NCBI GenBank assembly: GCA_963763485.1
Contig: CAVXOW010000005.1
Location: 1,488,001-1,552,000 of the forward strand
From: CAWCKS01 sp963763485
Lineage (GTDB): Bacteria > Pseudomonadota > Alphaproteobacteria > Rhizobiales > Xanthobacteraceae
Direction of reading: 5' to 3'
DNA length: 64,000 nucleotides
Every line of letters starts with the position of its first letter. The first letter of the stretch is position 1. Shown one piece after another: positions 35,614 to 44,570 of this stretch. Made by a program: the position numbers and the translations under genes. The notes under the pieces are model-generated. The model was given only the letters and a program-made list of their open reading frames with translations, did not search any database and had not been told where the DNA came from.

Positions 35614-36258
35614 TTACTCGTTCTTCACCGGCACCTTGTTGGCGATCAGTGCCTGCTGATAGGCCGGCCGCGCAGCGATGCGATCCATGTAGGGACGAGC
35701 GCTGTCGCAGACGCCAACCTTGTACGTGATCGACCAGCTCAGGCAGGTCATCAAGAGGATATCGGCCGCGGTGAAGCGGTCGCCCATCAGGTACTGGCGA
35801 CCGTCGCTCAGCGCGACATCGACAAAGCGCAGCTGCTTCAAGAAGTATTCCGCGGAGCTTTGCACAGCGACTGGTGCGTCACCATAAATGTGTTTGAGGT
35901 CGGTGTGGCGGCGCATGATGTAGAGGCTGGTGGAATCCAGTTCAGATGTAATGAAGAAGCACCACTCCAGCCATTTCGCGAAGTCGCGAGGCGCTTCCGG
36001 GGTCAGCGCTTGTCCCGGCTTGCCATAGGTGCGCGAGAGGTAGCAGACGATCGCGGCACTTTCGCCGATCGCGAAGTCATCGTCCTGCAGCAACGGAATC
36101 TTCTGCCGCGGATTGAGCGCGGTGTATTCAGCGGTTAGCGTCTCGCCACTGCGGGACTGGATCGGCTTTTTCTCGTAAGTCAGGCCGAGCTCGTGCATCG
36201 CCCAATGCGCCCGGATTGTCCGGGAGGTGCCGGCGCCCCAAAGTGTCAGCTTACCCAT
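35614..36258 (-). CDS. Glutathione S-transferase family protein
   Basis: Taking the first ATG (36258) gives about 214 residues with an N-terminal thioredoxin-like domain (LTLWGAGTSRTIRAHWAMHE, then NPRQKIPLLQDDDFAIGESAAI, with the glutathione-binding ES) and a C-terminal helical domain (YLMGDRFTAADILLMTCLSW). The substrate is unknown; such GSTs often serve in aromatic degradation or detoxification. The gene follows the SDR gene upstream at 36264 by only a few bases and is probably co-transcribed with it. Confidence 0.85.
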   Translation of the reverse strand: MGKLTLWGAGTSRTIRAHWAMHELGLTYEKKPIQSRSGETLTAEYTALNPRQKIPLLQDDDFAIGESAAIVCYLSRTYGKPGQALTPEAPRDFAKWLEWCFFITSELDSTSLYIMRRHTDLKHIYGDAPVAVQSSAEYFLKQLRFVDVALSDGRQYLMGDRFTAADILLMTCLSWSITYKVGVCDSARPYMDRIAARPAYQQALIANKVPVKNE

Positions 36259-36263
36259 CTCAG

Positions 36264-37004
36264 TCACCACTTCTCGACCGAAGGGCGGAGATCAAGCTCG
36301 TGGGTCCAGGCGTCGCGGGGTTGCTGGTGCAGGAACCAATAGGCGTCCGCTATCGAGCTGGTTTTCGTGAGGCTGTCGGGCGGAATTGTCGAAGCGTCGA
36401 CACCGCGCGCTTTCATGCGCTGGTGGATCGCCTCGGAGTCGACGGCGGCGTCGATGATGAGATGCGCGACGTGGATGTTCTTCGGCCCGAGTTCGCGCGC
36501 CATCGATTGGGCGAGCGCGCGCAGTCCGAACTTTGCCGATGAGAACGCGGCAAAGCCCTTGCCGCCGCGCAGGCTCGCGGTCGCGCCGGTGAACAGGATG
36601 GTGCCGCGGCCGTGCTTGGTCATGTATTTCGCCGCCTCGCGACCGACCAGGAAGCCGCCGTAGCAGGCGAGCTGCCAGGCCTTCAGGAACAGCTCCGAGC
36701 CCGTTTCGACCAGCGGCTTGTTGACGTTGGAACCGGCGTTGAACAGGGATATCTCGATGTCTCCGATCTCGTCTTCGATCTTCTTGAACAGCGCCTGGAC
36801 CTCGGCCTCGCTTCGCGCATCGACGCCGAACGCACTGGCCTTCGCGTTCTTCCCCGCAAGCTCGGTGATCAGGGCCTGCGATTTGGCGACATCGCGCCGG
36901 CCGATGCAGACGTGGTAGCCGCCGAGCGCAAACCGGCGCGCGACCGCAGCGCCAATGGCATCGCCTGCGCCAATCAGGACTGCAACCTTGGTCTGATCGC
37001 CCAT
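36264..37004 (-). CDS. SDR-family protein with Phe replacing the catalytic Tyr
   Basis: This 246-residue protein has an SDR fold with a changed cofactor motif (LIGAGDAIGAAVAR). At the catalytic position it reads FSSAK rather than YxxxK, so the Tyr is Phe while the Lys remains. The SDR_c10 subgroup is known to have this replacement. The ending HELDLRPSVEKW is shared with the SDR at 37181, of which it is a paralogue. Whether it is an active enzyme is uncertain; it could use another proton donor or be a binding protein. Its promoter region carries a degenerate AGT-N9-GAACT-like half palindrome. Confidence 0.85.
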   Translation of the reverse strand: MGDQTKVAVLIGAGDAIGAAVARRFALGGYHVCIGRRDVAKSQALITELAGKNAKASAFGVDARSEAEVQALFKKIEDEIGDIEISLFNAGSNVNKPLVETGSELFLKAWQLACYGGFLVGREAAKYMTKHGRGTILFTGATASLRGGKGFAAFSSAKFGLRALAQSMARELGPKNIHVAHLIIDAAVDSEAIHQRMKARGVDASTIPPDSLTKTSSIADAYWFLHQQPRDAWTHELDLRPSVEKW

Positions 37005-37021
37005 GACGTCGCCTCTCTGTC

Positions 37022-37038
37022 AGTATGTTATTTGAACT
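37022..37038. promoter_or_regulatory. Degenerate HxlR-type half operator
   Basis: AGTAT-N7-GAACT stands 18 bases upstream of the SDR start at 37004. The right half matches the operator seen at 33373 and 37120 and the left half matches three of five bases. Confidence 0.3.
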
Positions 37039-37119
37039 AATGCAGACTGTCGCCAGCATGGGATATCTGTCAACAAATATCTTTCCGGGCGACGTAGTGG
37101 GCGGACATGGTCATTGACA

Positions 37120-37136
37120 AGTTCAGAAACAGAACT
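37120..37136. promoter_or_regulatory. HxlR-type operator, copy C
   Basis: AAGTTC-N7-GAACTT is a perfect palindrome (core 37120-37136) directly after the -35-like TTGACA at 37114-37119. It lies in the divergent region of the two SDR genes, 44 bases before the ATG at 37181. Confidence 0.6.
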
Positions 37137-37180
37137 TAATGGTTGGAACAATCTGATCTGCCTTGCCCCGGGAGACCGTC

Positions 37181-37924
37181 ATGGAAAAGCGCAATGCCAC
37201 CGCCGCTATAATCGGCGCCGGCGACTTTATCGGCGCCGAGATCGCAAAGAAGTTTGCCGCGGAGGGCTTCACGGTGTTCGCCGGCCGCCGCAACGGCGAA
37301 AAGCTTGAGCCGCTAGTGCAACAGATCGAGCAGGCCGGGGGCAGGGCAATCGGCCGGTCGCTCGATGCCCGCAAGGAAGATGAGATCGTCAAGTTCCTGT
37401 CGGACGCCGACAAGCATGCGCCGCTGGAAGTCTGCATCTTCAACATCGGCGCCAACGTGAACTTCCCGATTCTCGAAACCACCGAACGTGTGTTTCGCAA
37501 GGTCTGGGAAATGGCGTGCTTTTCCGGCTTCCTTGCCGGTCGCGAAGCGGCGCGGCTGATGCTGCCGCGCGGCCGCGGCAACATCTTCTTCACCGGCGCG
37601 ACGGCGAGCCTGCGTGGTGGCATCGGCTATTCAGCATTCGCCGCGGCCAAATTTGGCCTGCGTGCGGTCGCTCAGGCAGCGGCGCGTGAGCTCGGGCCCC
37701 AAAACATCCATGTGGCGCACCTGATCATCGACTCCGGAGTTGACACCGCGTGGGTACGCGAGCGCCGCAAGGAGCGCATGGGTGCGGACGCGGTCGACAA
37801 CCTGCCGCCCGACGTCTTGATGCGGCCGGCGGCGGTGGCGAACGCGTACTGGCAGCTGTATCAGCAGCCGCGCGACGCCTGGTCGTTCGAGCACGAAATC
37901 CGCCCGTTCGGCGAGAAGTGGTAA
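37181..37924 (+). CDS. SDR-family protein with Phe replacing the catalytic Tyr
   Basis: With the ATG at 37181, preceded by GGGAG, the product has about 247 residues. It is a paralogue of the divergent gene at 36264-37004: both have FTGATASLRGG, the shared NIHVAHLIID segment and the ending RPxxEKW. Here too the catalytic Tyr is replaced by Phe in FAAAK, with the Lys kept, and the cofactor motif is IIGAGDFIGAEIAK. The pair fits the SDR_c10-like subgroup. A perfect AGTTC-N7-GAACT palindrome lies just upstream, so HxlR-type control is likely. Confidence 0.88.
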   Translation: MEKRNATAAIIGAGDFIGAEIAKKFAAEGFTVFAGRRNGEKLEPLVQQIEQAGGRAIGRSLDARKEDEIVKFLSDADKHAPLEVCIFNIGANVNFPILETTERVFRKVWEMACFSGFLAGREAARLMLPRGRGNIFFTGATASLRGGIGYSAFAAAKFGLRAVAQAAARELGPQNIHVAHLIIDSGVDTAWVRERRKERMGADAVDNLPPDVLMRPAAVANAYWQLYQQPRDAWSFEHEIRPFGEKW

Positions 37925-37950
37925 AGTCTTCGGCGGCTCAGGATGAAATG

Positions 37951-37979
37951 AAAGGGGCCGCGCTGAACGCGGCCCCTTT
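37951..37979. terminator. Strong bidirectional terminator hairpin
   Basis: AAAGGGGCCGCG-CTGAA-CGCGGCCCCTTT is a perfect 12-bp stem between the convergent SDR and BA14K-type genes, with A/T ends on both sides as expected for a terminator used from both directions. Confidence 0.85.
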
Positions 37980-37988
37980 GCTTTGTGG

Positions 37989-38621
37989 TCACGGGCAGGG
38001 ATGACGCATGCCGTCATAGCCGAGGAAGGTTCCGCTCGCCGGATCGTAGGAGCGGTAGCGCTGCATGCAGTAGCTCTGATCGTTCCCATTGTCGGTCACG
38101 ACAGCGGTGTTGCCGTCGTAGTAGGCATTGCTGTCGCTATATGCCGGATAGTCGTAGGTATAGGTATCGTACGGGTAGTCGTTGTACGCGTAGTCGTCGT
38201 AGTAGGGCGCGTAGGTCGGACCAACGCCAAAGCCGAAGGCGAAGCCGGGTCCGCCATGAAATCGGCGATCATGATCCCGATCCCAGCCGCGCCCGTTCCA
38301 GTTGCCGCTCCAGGTATTCGTGGCGACGCGATTGTTCCCTGGACCACCGTTCCACCTGTTGCCTTGCCACGTGCCGCCCGGGGTTCCGGCGCGGGGACCC
38401 GCTGACATTTGCGAGGTGCGCATATTTGGGCTCGCACCGAAGTTGGCGCGGGGGGCGCCGCCGACCGAGGCATGCCCGGCACCGGCAGCGGCGCCCGCGT
38501 TCGGTGCCGCAACGCCGGCGCCGCCCATTGCGTGACCGCCACGCTCTTGCGCGATCGATGGTGAAATTGCGACGGCGCTCGCGGCGAGCGCGGCCGCGGT
38601 GAAGATTCTCAGACAACTCAT
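37989..38621 (-). CDS. Secreted BA14K-family protein, Gly/Tyr-rich
   Basis: The start at 38621 has GGAGAG four bases upstream and yields about 210 residues. A signal peptide (about 1-27, ending SIAQ) leads to a long low-complexity region rich in Gly, Ala and Asn, then Tyr/Asp-rich repeats (YDDYAYNDYPYDTYTYDY). The last 30 residues (DQSYCMQRYRSYDPASGTFL, then GYDGMRHPCP) form the BA14K motif with its two cysteines. BA14K proteins are periplasmic or surface proteins of Rhizobiales with lectin-like or immunogenic properties in Brucella. Function here is unknown. Confidence 0.85.
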   Translation of the reverse strand: MSCLRIFTAAALAASAVAISPSIAQERGGHAMGGAGVAAPNAGAAAGAGHASVGGAPRANFGASPNMRTSQMSAGPRAGTPGGTWQGNRWNGGPGNNRVATNTWSGNWNGRGWDRDHDRRFHGGPGFAFGFGVGPTYAPYYDDYAYNDYPYDTYTYDYPAYSDSNAYYDGNTAVVTDNGNDQSYCMQRYRSYDPASGTFLGYDGMRHPCP

Positions 38622-38879
38622 AGGGCTCTCCATTCTGTATGGGGAGCAACCATGCGAGCCGGCAGACGTTCCTGCGAAACTCGGTCGGACCGATCGATCC
38701 TCCGCGCTTTGTGATGATCAACGCGTCATCGCTTGCATTTGCAGGCAGCGGTGACCCCAATGCCGGCTAGCTTGCCGGTCGTCGCGATGACCAGTTCATT
38801 AAGTGGCGGCAGGACCGGTTCCCGCGATGCGTTGACAACCATCGCCGCCATCGCGGATACACAGCGCGTTGGAGGTTCC

Positions 38880-39878
38880 ATGGCAGGGCGCGTGACGGTG
38901 CTGGTGACCGGTGGTGCGGGCTATATTGGCGCGCACTGCTGCAAGGCGCTTTTCGACGTCGGATATCAGCCTGTTGCGTTCGATAACCTTACGACCGGTC
39001 ACGCCGATTTCGTCAAATGGGGACCGCTCGTTCGCGGCGATGTCGGCGACAGCGCTGCACTCGGCGCGGTGTTCGCGCAGCACAAACCCGTCGCGGTGAT
39101 GCATTTTGCCGCCGCAAGCCTGGTCGGAGAATCCGTTTCCGATCCGCAGAAATATTATCTAAACAACGTCGTGGGCACGCTAAGGCTGTTGCAGGCGATG
39201 CGCGACGCGGGCTGCATGAAGCTCGTGTTCTCCAGCACCGGTGCGGTCTATGGCAACGCCGGCGGAGAGCCGATTCCCGAGGATGCGGTCAAGCTGCCGC
39301 TAAATCCCTACGGCAAATCGAAATTAATGATCGAGCGGATCCTCGACGACTGTCGCGCCGCCTACAGGCTGAACTCCGTGGTGCTGCGATATTTCAATGC
39401 CAGCGGCGCCGATGCATCGGGTGTGATTGGCGAGAAGCGCGACGTCGAAACGCATCTGATCCCGCGCGCGATGATGGCGCTGCAGGGTTACTGCGCGGAT
39501 TTTGCGGTGTTCGGCGACGACTACGAGACCCCCGACGGTACCGCGGTCCGCGACTACATTCACGTGACCGATCTTGCCTCGGCGCACTTGAGTGCGCTGG
39601 AGGCGCTTAAGGGCGGTTCACCGGGCGGCGTGTATAATCTCGGCACCGGCCGGGGCCATTCGGTCAAGGAGATCTTGACCGCGATCGAACAAGAGACCGG
39701 ACGCTCGATCGACGTACCCCTGAAACCACGGCGCGCGGGCGATCCTGCGGTGCTGGTTGCGGATCCCTCAGCGGCCCGCTCTGCGCTCGGATTCAGGCCG
39801 GTCCACTCGGATTTGCCCGCAATCATCCGTACCGCCTGGGCCTGGCACCAGACTGTGCATCCCGAGCGCCCGGTTTGA
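38880..39878 (+). CDS. galE: UDP-glucose 4-epimerase
   Basis: The ATG at 38880 follows GGAGG and gives 332 residues of the extended SDR family. The cofactor motif TGGAGYIGAHCCKAL, the SSTGAVYGN segment, and the catalytic Y-x-x-x-K in NPYGKSKLMIE are all present, as is YFNASGADASG. It interconverts UDP-glucose and UDP-galactose for surface polysaccharide. It is the first gene of the plus-strand polysaccharide block that runs to 44550. Confidence 0.92.
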   Translation: MAGRVTVLVTGGAGYIGAHCCKALFDVGYQPVAFDNLTTGHADFVKWGPLVRGDVGDSAALGAVFAQHKPVAVMHFAAASLVGESVSDPQKYYLNNVVGTLRLLQAMRDAGCMKLVFSSTGAVYGNAGGEPIPEDAVKLPLNPYGKSKLMIERILDDCRAAYRLNSVVLRYFNASGADASGVIGEKRDVETHLIPRAMMALQGYCADFAVFGDDYETPDGTAVRDYIHVTDLASAHLSALEALKGGSPGGVYNLGTGRGHSVKEILTAIEQETGRSIDVPLKPRRAGDPAVLVADPSAARSALGFRPVHSDLPAIIRTAWAWHQTVHPERPV

Positions 39879-40059
39879 GGCTTCGGGCCGCCGTTCCGGT
39901 CAATTCCGGCAGTTGCCGCATACCCTCGTTTCGTCTAGGGAATTTCGCGTAAACCTTTGGGGGCGTGGGATTTCGCAAGCCTTGAACCTCGGTGGCACCG
40001 GAACGGGTAGGGAGCGATATGTCGCGCCCGGCGGCTTCGTCGCGTCGCAGCGGAATTGC

Positions 40060-41013
40060 TTGGTCGGCAAGCCGAAGCAGCTCTCGGTTGTCGTGCCCTG
40101 TTTCAACGAACAAGAGAGCCTTGGAGAACTGGTGCGACGCGTCTGCGCGGCCTGCGGCAGCGTCGTCGGTGACGACTATGAGCTGATCCTGGTGAATGAC
40201 GGCTCCGCCGATCGGACCTGGCCCGAAATCCTGCGGCTGTCGCAACAGCACCGCGAGATCGTCGGCGTCAATTTGGCGCGCAACCACGGCCATCAATTGG
40301 CGCTGACCGCAGGGCTGTCGCTCGCCAAGGGCGAACGCATCTTCATCATCGATGCCGACCTGCAGGATCCACCGGAACTGCTCACCGAGATGATGAAGCA
40401 GCTCGACGCCGGCGCCGATGTCGCATTCGGACAACGTATCCAGCGCGATGGCGAAACTGCGTTCAAGAAATTTACGGCATCGATGTTCTATCGGCTATTG
40501 CGCTATCTGGCGGACGCGCCGATCCCGACCGACGCGGGAGATTTCCGCCTGATGGACCGCCGCGTGCTTGATGTGCTGCTCAGCATGCCCGAGCAGCACC
40601 GCTTCGTGCGCGGGATGATTGCCTGGATCGGGTTTCGGCAGGTTGCCGTGCCCTACCGTCGCGATGCCCGCTTCGCGGGGACGAGCAACTATCCGTTTCG
40701 CAAGATGGTGCGGTTTGCCGTCGATGCGATTACCGGATTCTCGGTGGCGCCGCTCCGCCTCAGTTTGTATCTTGGCATTGGGTCGGTGATCGTCGCGTTT
40801 CTGGTCGGACTGTTTGCGATCTATGCATGGTTCGTGCTGCAGACCATTCACGGCTGGACCAGCCTCGTGATCATCGTGCTCACCTTCGGTGCGATGCAGA
40901 TGTTCTGTCTTGCGATCATGGGCGAGTATATCGGACGCACCTACATTCAGACCAAGCAACGGCCGCTGTTTGTGATCGAGTTCGATTCACGTCGCAAGCG
41001 CCGAAGCCGATGA
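40060..41013 (+). CDS. GT2 glycosyltransferase, polyprenol-phosphate type (DPM1/GtrB-like)
   Basis: The domain starts LSVVVPCFNEQESLGELVRR and has the metal motif DADLQDPPELL. Two C-terminal membrane segments follow (near LGIGSVIVAFLVGLFAIY and LVIIVLTFGAMQMF), as in GtrB- and DPM1-like enzymes that load a sugar on undecaprenyl phosphate. The start is unsure. The in-frame TTG at 40060 has only a weak ribosome site. A good ATG at 40019 with GGGAGCG upstream is in another frame, so either an upstream frameshift or a TTG start is possible. The stop overlaps the next gene (ATGA at 41010). Confidence 0.8.
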   Translation: MVGKPKQLSVVVPCFNEQESLGELVRRVCAACGSVVGDDYELILVNDGSADRTWPEILRLSQQHREIVGVNLARNHGHQLALTAGLSLAKGERIFIIDADLQDPPELLTEMMKQLDAGADVAFGQRIQRDGETAFKKFTASMFYRLLRYLADAPIPTDAGDFRLMDRRVLDVLLSMPEQHRFVRGMIAWIGFRQVAVPYRRDARFAGTSNYPFRKMVRFAVDAITGFSVAPLRLSLYLGIGSVIVAFLVGLFAIYAWFVLQTIHGWTSLVIIVLTFGAMQMFCLAIMGEYIGRTYIQTKQRPLFVIEFDSRRKRRSR

Positions 41014-41798
41014 GAGTGATGCCAGCCATGACAAGTGAAGCCGGCCGGTTGACCTACGATGACTCGTTTTTCGACTACATCTCGCTGGGCTCGCGCCGCT
41101 CGGCCGCCGTGGTCGCGCCGTGGATCCTCAAGATGTATCCGGCGCAGTCGTTGTGCGACATCGGTTCCGGCCGCGGCGCCTGGCTCGTCGAATGGGAGCG
41201 GGCCGGCATCAAGAATTACCTTGGAGTTGACGGTGACTATGTCAGCGTCGACAACCTGATAATTCCTGCGGATTGTTTCGTCACCCGCGACCTGACCAAG
41301 CCGTTCGATCTCGGCCGCACCTTCGATCTCGTCACTTCGCTTGAGGTCGGCGAGCATATCGTGCCGGAGGCGACCGATACTTACGTCGACAATCTGTGCC
41401 GGCACAGTGACGCGATCCTGTTTTCGGCGGCGACGCCCGGGCAGGGCGGTACCTTCCACGTCAACGAGCAGCACCCCGATTTCTGGCGCAAGCGTTTTGG
41501 TGCGCGCGGCTACCGGGCGTTCGATCTGGTGCGTCCAAAAGTGACCGGCCAGAAACAGGTCGAGCCGTGGTACCGCTACAACACGTTGTTCTTCGTGCGC
41601 GGCCAGGCGCTCGAGCGGCTTGCGAGAGACGCCTTCGCCACCGAAATCAAGCCCGGCGATCCGGTGCCCGACTGGTCGCCGCTGGCGTGGCGGGCGCGCA
41701 ACGCAGTGATCCGGCTGCTTCCGGTGTCCGTAACCGACCGCTTGGTCGAGATCAAGCATCGCTATGTGATGGCGCGAAGCCAGGGGACAGCAGGCTGA
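41010..41798 (+). CDS. Class I SAM-dependent methyltransferase
   Basis: This 262-residue protein begins in an ATGA overlap with the GT2 gene. The SAM-binding glycine motif is LCDIGSGRGAWLVEWE, followed by VDGDYV and TSLEVGEHI. The segment FHVNEQHPDFWRKRFGARGY is typical of the FkbM/Mtase_23-like group seen in polysaccharide clusters. It probably methylates a sugar in the surface polymer or its precursor. Confidence 0.8.
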   Translation: MRVMPAMTSEAGRLTYDDSFFDYISLGSRRSAAVVAPWILKMYPAQSLCDIGSGRGAWLVEWERAGIKNYLGVDGDYVSVDNLIIPADCFVTRDLTKPFDLGRTFDLVTSLEVGEHIVPEATDTYVDNLCRHSDAILFSAATPGQGGTFHVNEQHPDFWRKRFGARGYRAFDLVRPKVTGQKQVEPWYRYNTLFFVRGQALERLARDAFATEIKPGDPVPDWSPLAWRARNAVIRLLPVSVTDRLVEIKHRYVMARSQGTAG

Positions 41799-41834
41799 TG
41801 TCTCGCCACCGGCCTACGAGATGAGCATCCACCG

Positions 41835-42449
41835 ATGATCATGGATTTTGCGCGCAGCGCGTTGAGTTTTCCGGCTATCTACGACGGCTATCAATCGCTG
41901 GTCGGCGCGCCGCGCTGCCATCAGCAATTCATTACCGAGATGGTGCGCCCCAAGGCGAACGATCGCGTGCTCGACATCGGTTGCGGCGTCGGCGCAAGCG
42001 TGCGCTATCTGCCCGCAAGCGTTCGTTATGTCGGGATCGACATCAGCGAGGCTTATATCGCTCGTGCGCGCTCCGATTTCGCCGATCGCGGTGAGTTCTT
42101 CTGCGTCGACGTGGGCTCGGTGAAGGCCGAGACGGTCGGGCAATTTGATCTCGCTTTCTCGTTCGGCGTGCTCCACCATCTCTCCGACGAACTCGTCGCG
42201 CGCGTGACCGAACTCGTGCGCAAGGTTGTCCACCCCGGTGGCAGGTTCGTCACCATCGATCCATGCTACGTCGCCGGTCAGAATGCGATCGCAAAGCTCC
42301 TGATCGACAACGATCGCGGCGAGTTCGTCCGTGATGAGGACGGCTACACCCGCTTGGTGGCGGGGCTCGGCGAGGTCCGTGCCACGGTTCACCATGACCT
42401 CTTGCGCATTCCCTACACGCAGGTCGTGATGCAGGCCGATCTGCGCTGA
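41835..42449 (+). CDS. Class I SAM-dependent methyltransferase
   Basis: This 204-residue protein has motif I VLDIGCGVGASVRYL, acid motif VGIDISEAY, and LAFSFGVLHHLSDEL, a usual SAM-fold segment. It follows the previous methyltransferase by 36 bases in the same direction. The target is presumably a sugar or lipid in the polysaccharide pathway; nothing in the sequence identifies it. Confidence 0.82.
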   Translation: MIMDFARSALSFPAIYDGYQSLVGAPRCHQQFITEMVRPKANDRVLDIGCGVGASVRYLPASVRYVGIDISEAYIARARSDFADRGEFFCVDVGSVKAETVGQFDLAFSFGVLHHLSDELVARVTELVRKVVHPGGRFVTIDPCYVAGQNAIAKLLIDNDRGEFVRDEDGYTRLVAGLGEVRATVHHDLLRIPYTQVVMQADLR

Positions 42450-42483
42450 CGATGGCCCCTCTGCACAAGCTCCCCGGCCAGGC

Positions 42484-44550
42484 ATGAACGTTTTGTCGAC
42501 CCGTCTTGGGCGCGCGGCGGCCTTGGTGCCCGGGAATTTCGGCACGGTCCTCGTTTCCCTGTTGCCCCTCGCAATCTTCGCGCTGCGGCCCGATGTGTTG
42601 AACAACCGGATCGGCGATATCGATACCTGGTTCTACTTCGGTCACTTCACGTCGTTTCCGGACTACCGGTCATTCGACATCGTCTTCAACAATTACTACC
42701 AGACGCGGTTGCCTTATCTGATCCCGGGGGCGGCCATCTTTCAACTGTTCACTTTGGGCTGGGCCAAGCTCATCTTTGCCTACCTTGTTGCGGCGGTCGC
42801 CATCGCGTCACTGGCCTTTGCCCTGCGCACGCAGGTCGGACGAACCGCGGCGCTGCTCGCCGCGGTGCTGCTGATCTCCGATATCTTCTTCGTTCGAATG
42901 GTCGGGTGGAACTACGTCGACAACGGGATTGTTGCCTACTACGCCCTCACTATCGCCGCCTTGACTGCGGCCGGGCGATCGCCGGCGCACAAGGCTGTAT
43001 GGGTCGTCGTGGCGGCGTTCTGCTTCACCTGCATGGTGTTCATCCACCTCGGCTCGGCGGTGCTCGGGTTGCCGGCGCTGGGCTATGCTGCCCTGGTGCT
43101 CGAGCCCGAGAGGGTCGGCGTGAAGCGGTTGTTGCAGCTTTGTCTCGCCGCCGTGGTCGGCATCGCGCTAAGTCAATGCCTGTTCGGCATCCTCAACGTT
43201 TCACTCTGGCACAGCGACTTTTTCTTTATCAAAACGCAGATCCTGGCTGGTCGTGTCGAGCTTGCGGCCAAGCCGGTTTGGCGCGCCACGTCGGACGTTT
43301 TGCGCGACGGCGACTGGCTGTCGGTTCATCTTGCGGTCTGGATTACCAGCGCCATTGCGCTGGCGGCGGCGGCCGTTCGCCTCATCAAGCTGACGCGATT
43401 TCAGCTCTACTGCTTCGGCAGCGTGACGGCCACCTACGGGCTGCTATATCTGCTCGATGTGAACCGGTTGAGCGTTTTCCTCAGCCGCGATGGTCTTTAC
43501 GCGAGCTTCGGCTTCGTCCTCACCTACATGACGATCGGTGGGCTTGTCGGCTATCTCGGCCGTCGCGCGGCCGTCGCGATCGGCGCCTGCTTCCTCGTGT
43601 CATTGCTGATCCGGCTGACCGCTGAGAGCGGGTTGACGATCACAGCGTCGGTACCGCCATCCTGGCTGCTCGGTGTTGTCATGGCCATCGGGCTCGTCGT
43701 CGTATTGTTCGCACACAATGCGGCGATCAAGACGGTCGCGTTTTGCCTTTCGGCGCTGCCGACGTTGCTTGTGAACACAACATTCGGTTCCGCCGAGCCA
43801 ATCTACCAGGTCCACGACGCGATCCGGCAAGCCGCCGGCGAGCAGTTGCCTGTCATCCTGACCGACAAGAGCGAACCGCTATACTCAAATATTGTCGCGC
43901 CGATCGTCGCGACTTTCACCGAGAAAGCGTGGTGGGCGCACGGCTCTCAGTTTCCGACCCTGCCAAATGAGGCATGGCGGAATCAGAAGATCTTCGTGAT
44001 CAGCGGTCGGCTCAAATCACTCGGCGAGATGCAGCAACTGCTGACACCGCAAGTCGACCGCATCGAACCGATCAGTTTCTCGCGGAACCAGAGTAAGTTC
44101 GGTGAGCTTTTTGTCGGCGGCTTCGAAGTAGACCGAAGCGTGAGTTTGCCCGACACCATCGCGAGCGGCGGGGCGACGTTGCCGCTGACGATTGCCGCAG
44201 AAAGGTTGCCGTCACTGACCGGCGCTGTCGACGGGACGTCGCGGTCGGCCATCGGCGGGCAGGCGCCGGGCGGCTTCTTGACGTACGGTCCCTATGCAAC
44301 GCTCGCGCCCGGCAACTACGAAATCGCGATCGAGTACGGGCCGAGCGTGGGGACGCAGACTTGGGACATCGTGACGAGCGGCGAGCATCTGATCGCAAGA
44401 GGTGTGTTCGCGCCGACGGAAGAGGCCAACGGCAGGGTGATCGTGCCGTTCGACCCGCAACGTGTCGCCAGCGGGCTTCAGGTGCGTTCCTTGTTTTCGG
44501 GGACGGGCCACCTGACCGTGCGGTCGATCAGCATCCGCGCGCGCAACTGA
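42484..44550 (+). CDS. Large multi-pass membrane protein, possible GT39-like
   Basis: This 688-residue protein has about 10-12 membrane segments in its first 430 residues (for example LLPLAIFALRP and LIFAYLVAAVAIASLAFAL) and a large periplasmic C-terminal domain. An early periplasmic loop with RIGDIDTWFYFGHFTSFP resembles the acidic loop of ArnT/GT39-type lipid-sugar transferases. No family is certain. Placement at the end of the galE block suggests transfer of a lipid-linked sugar on the outer face of the membrane, working with the GT2 enzyme encoded at 40060. Confidence 0.7.
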   Translation: MNVLSTRLGRAAALVPGNFGTVLVSLLPLAIFALRPDVLNNRIGDIDTWFYFGHFTSFPDYRSFDIVFNNYYQTRLPYLIPGAAIFQLFTLGWAKLIFAYLVAAVAIASLAFALRTQVGRTAALLAAVLLISDIFFVRMVGWNYVDNGIVAYYALTIAALTAAGRSPAHKAVWVVVAAFCFTCMVFIHLGSAVLGLPALGYAALVLEPERVGVKRLLQLCLAAVVGIALSQCLFGILNVSLWHSDFFFIKTQILAGRVELAAKPVWRATSDVLRDGDWLSVHLAVWITSAIALAAAAVRLIKLTRFQLYCFGSVTATYGLLYLLDVNRLSVFLSRDGLYASFGFVLTYMTIGGLVGYLGRRAAVAIGACFLVSLLIRLTAESGLTITASVPPSWLLGVVMAIGLVVVLFAHNAAIKTVAFCLSALPTLLVNTTFGSAEPIYQVHDAIRQAAGEQLPVILTDKSEPLYSNIVAPIVATFTEKAWWAHGSQFPTLPNEAWRNQKIFVISGRLKSLGEMQQLLTPQVDRIEPISFSRNQSKFGELFVGGFEVDRSVSLPDTIASGGATLPLTIAAERLPSLTGAVDGTSRSAIGGQAPGGFLTYGPYATLAPGNYEIAIEYGPSVGTQTWDIVTSGEHLIARGVFAPTEEANGRVIVPFDPQRVASGLQVRSLFSGTGHLTVRSISIRARN

Positions 44551-44570
44551 GTTGAAGGTGGTAGTGTCGT

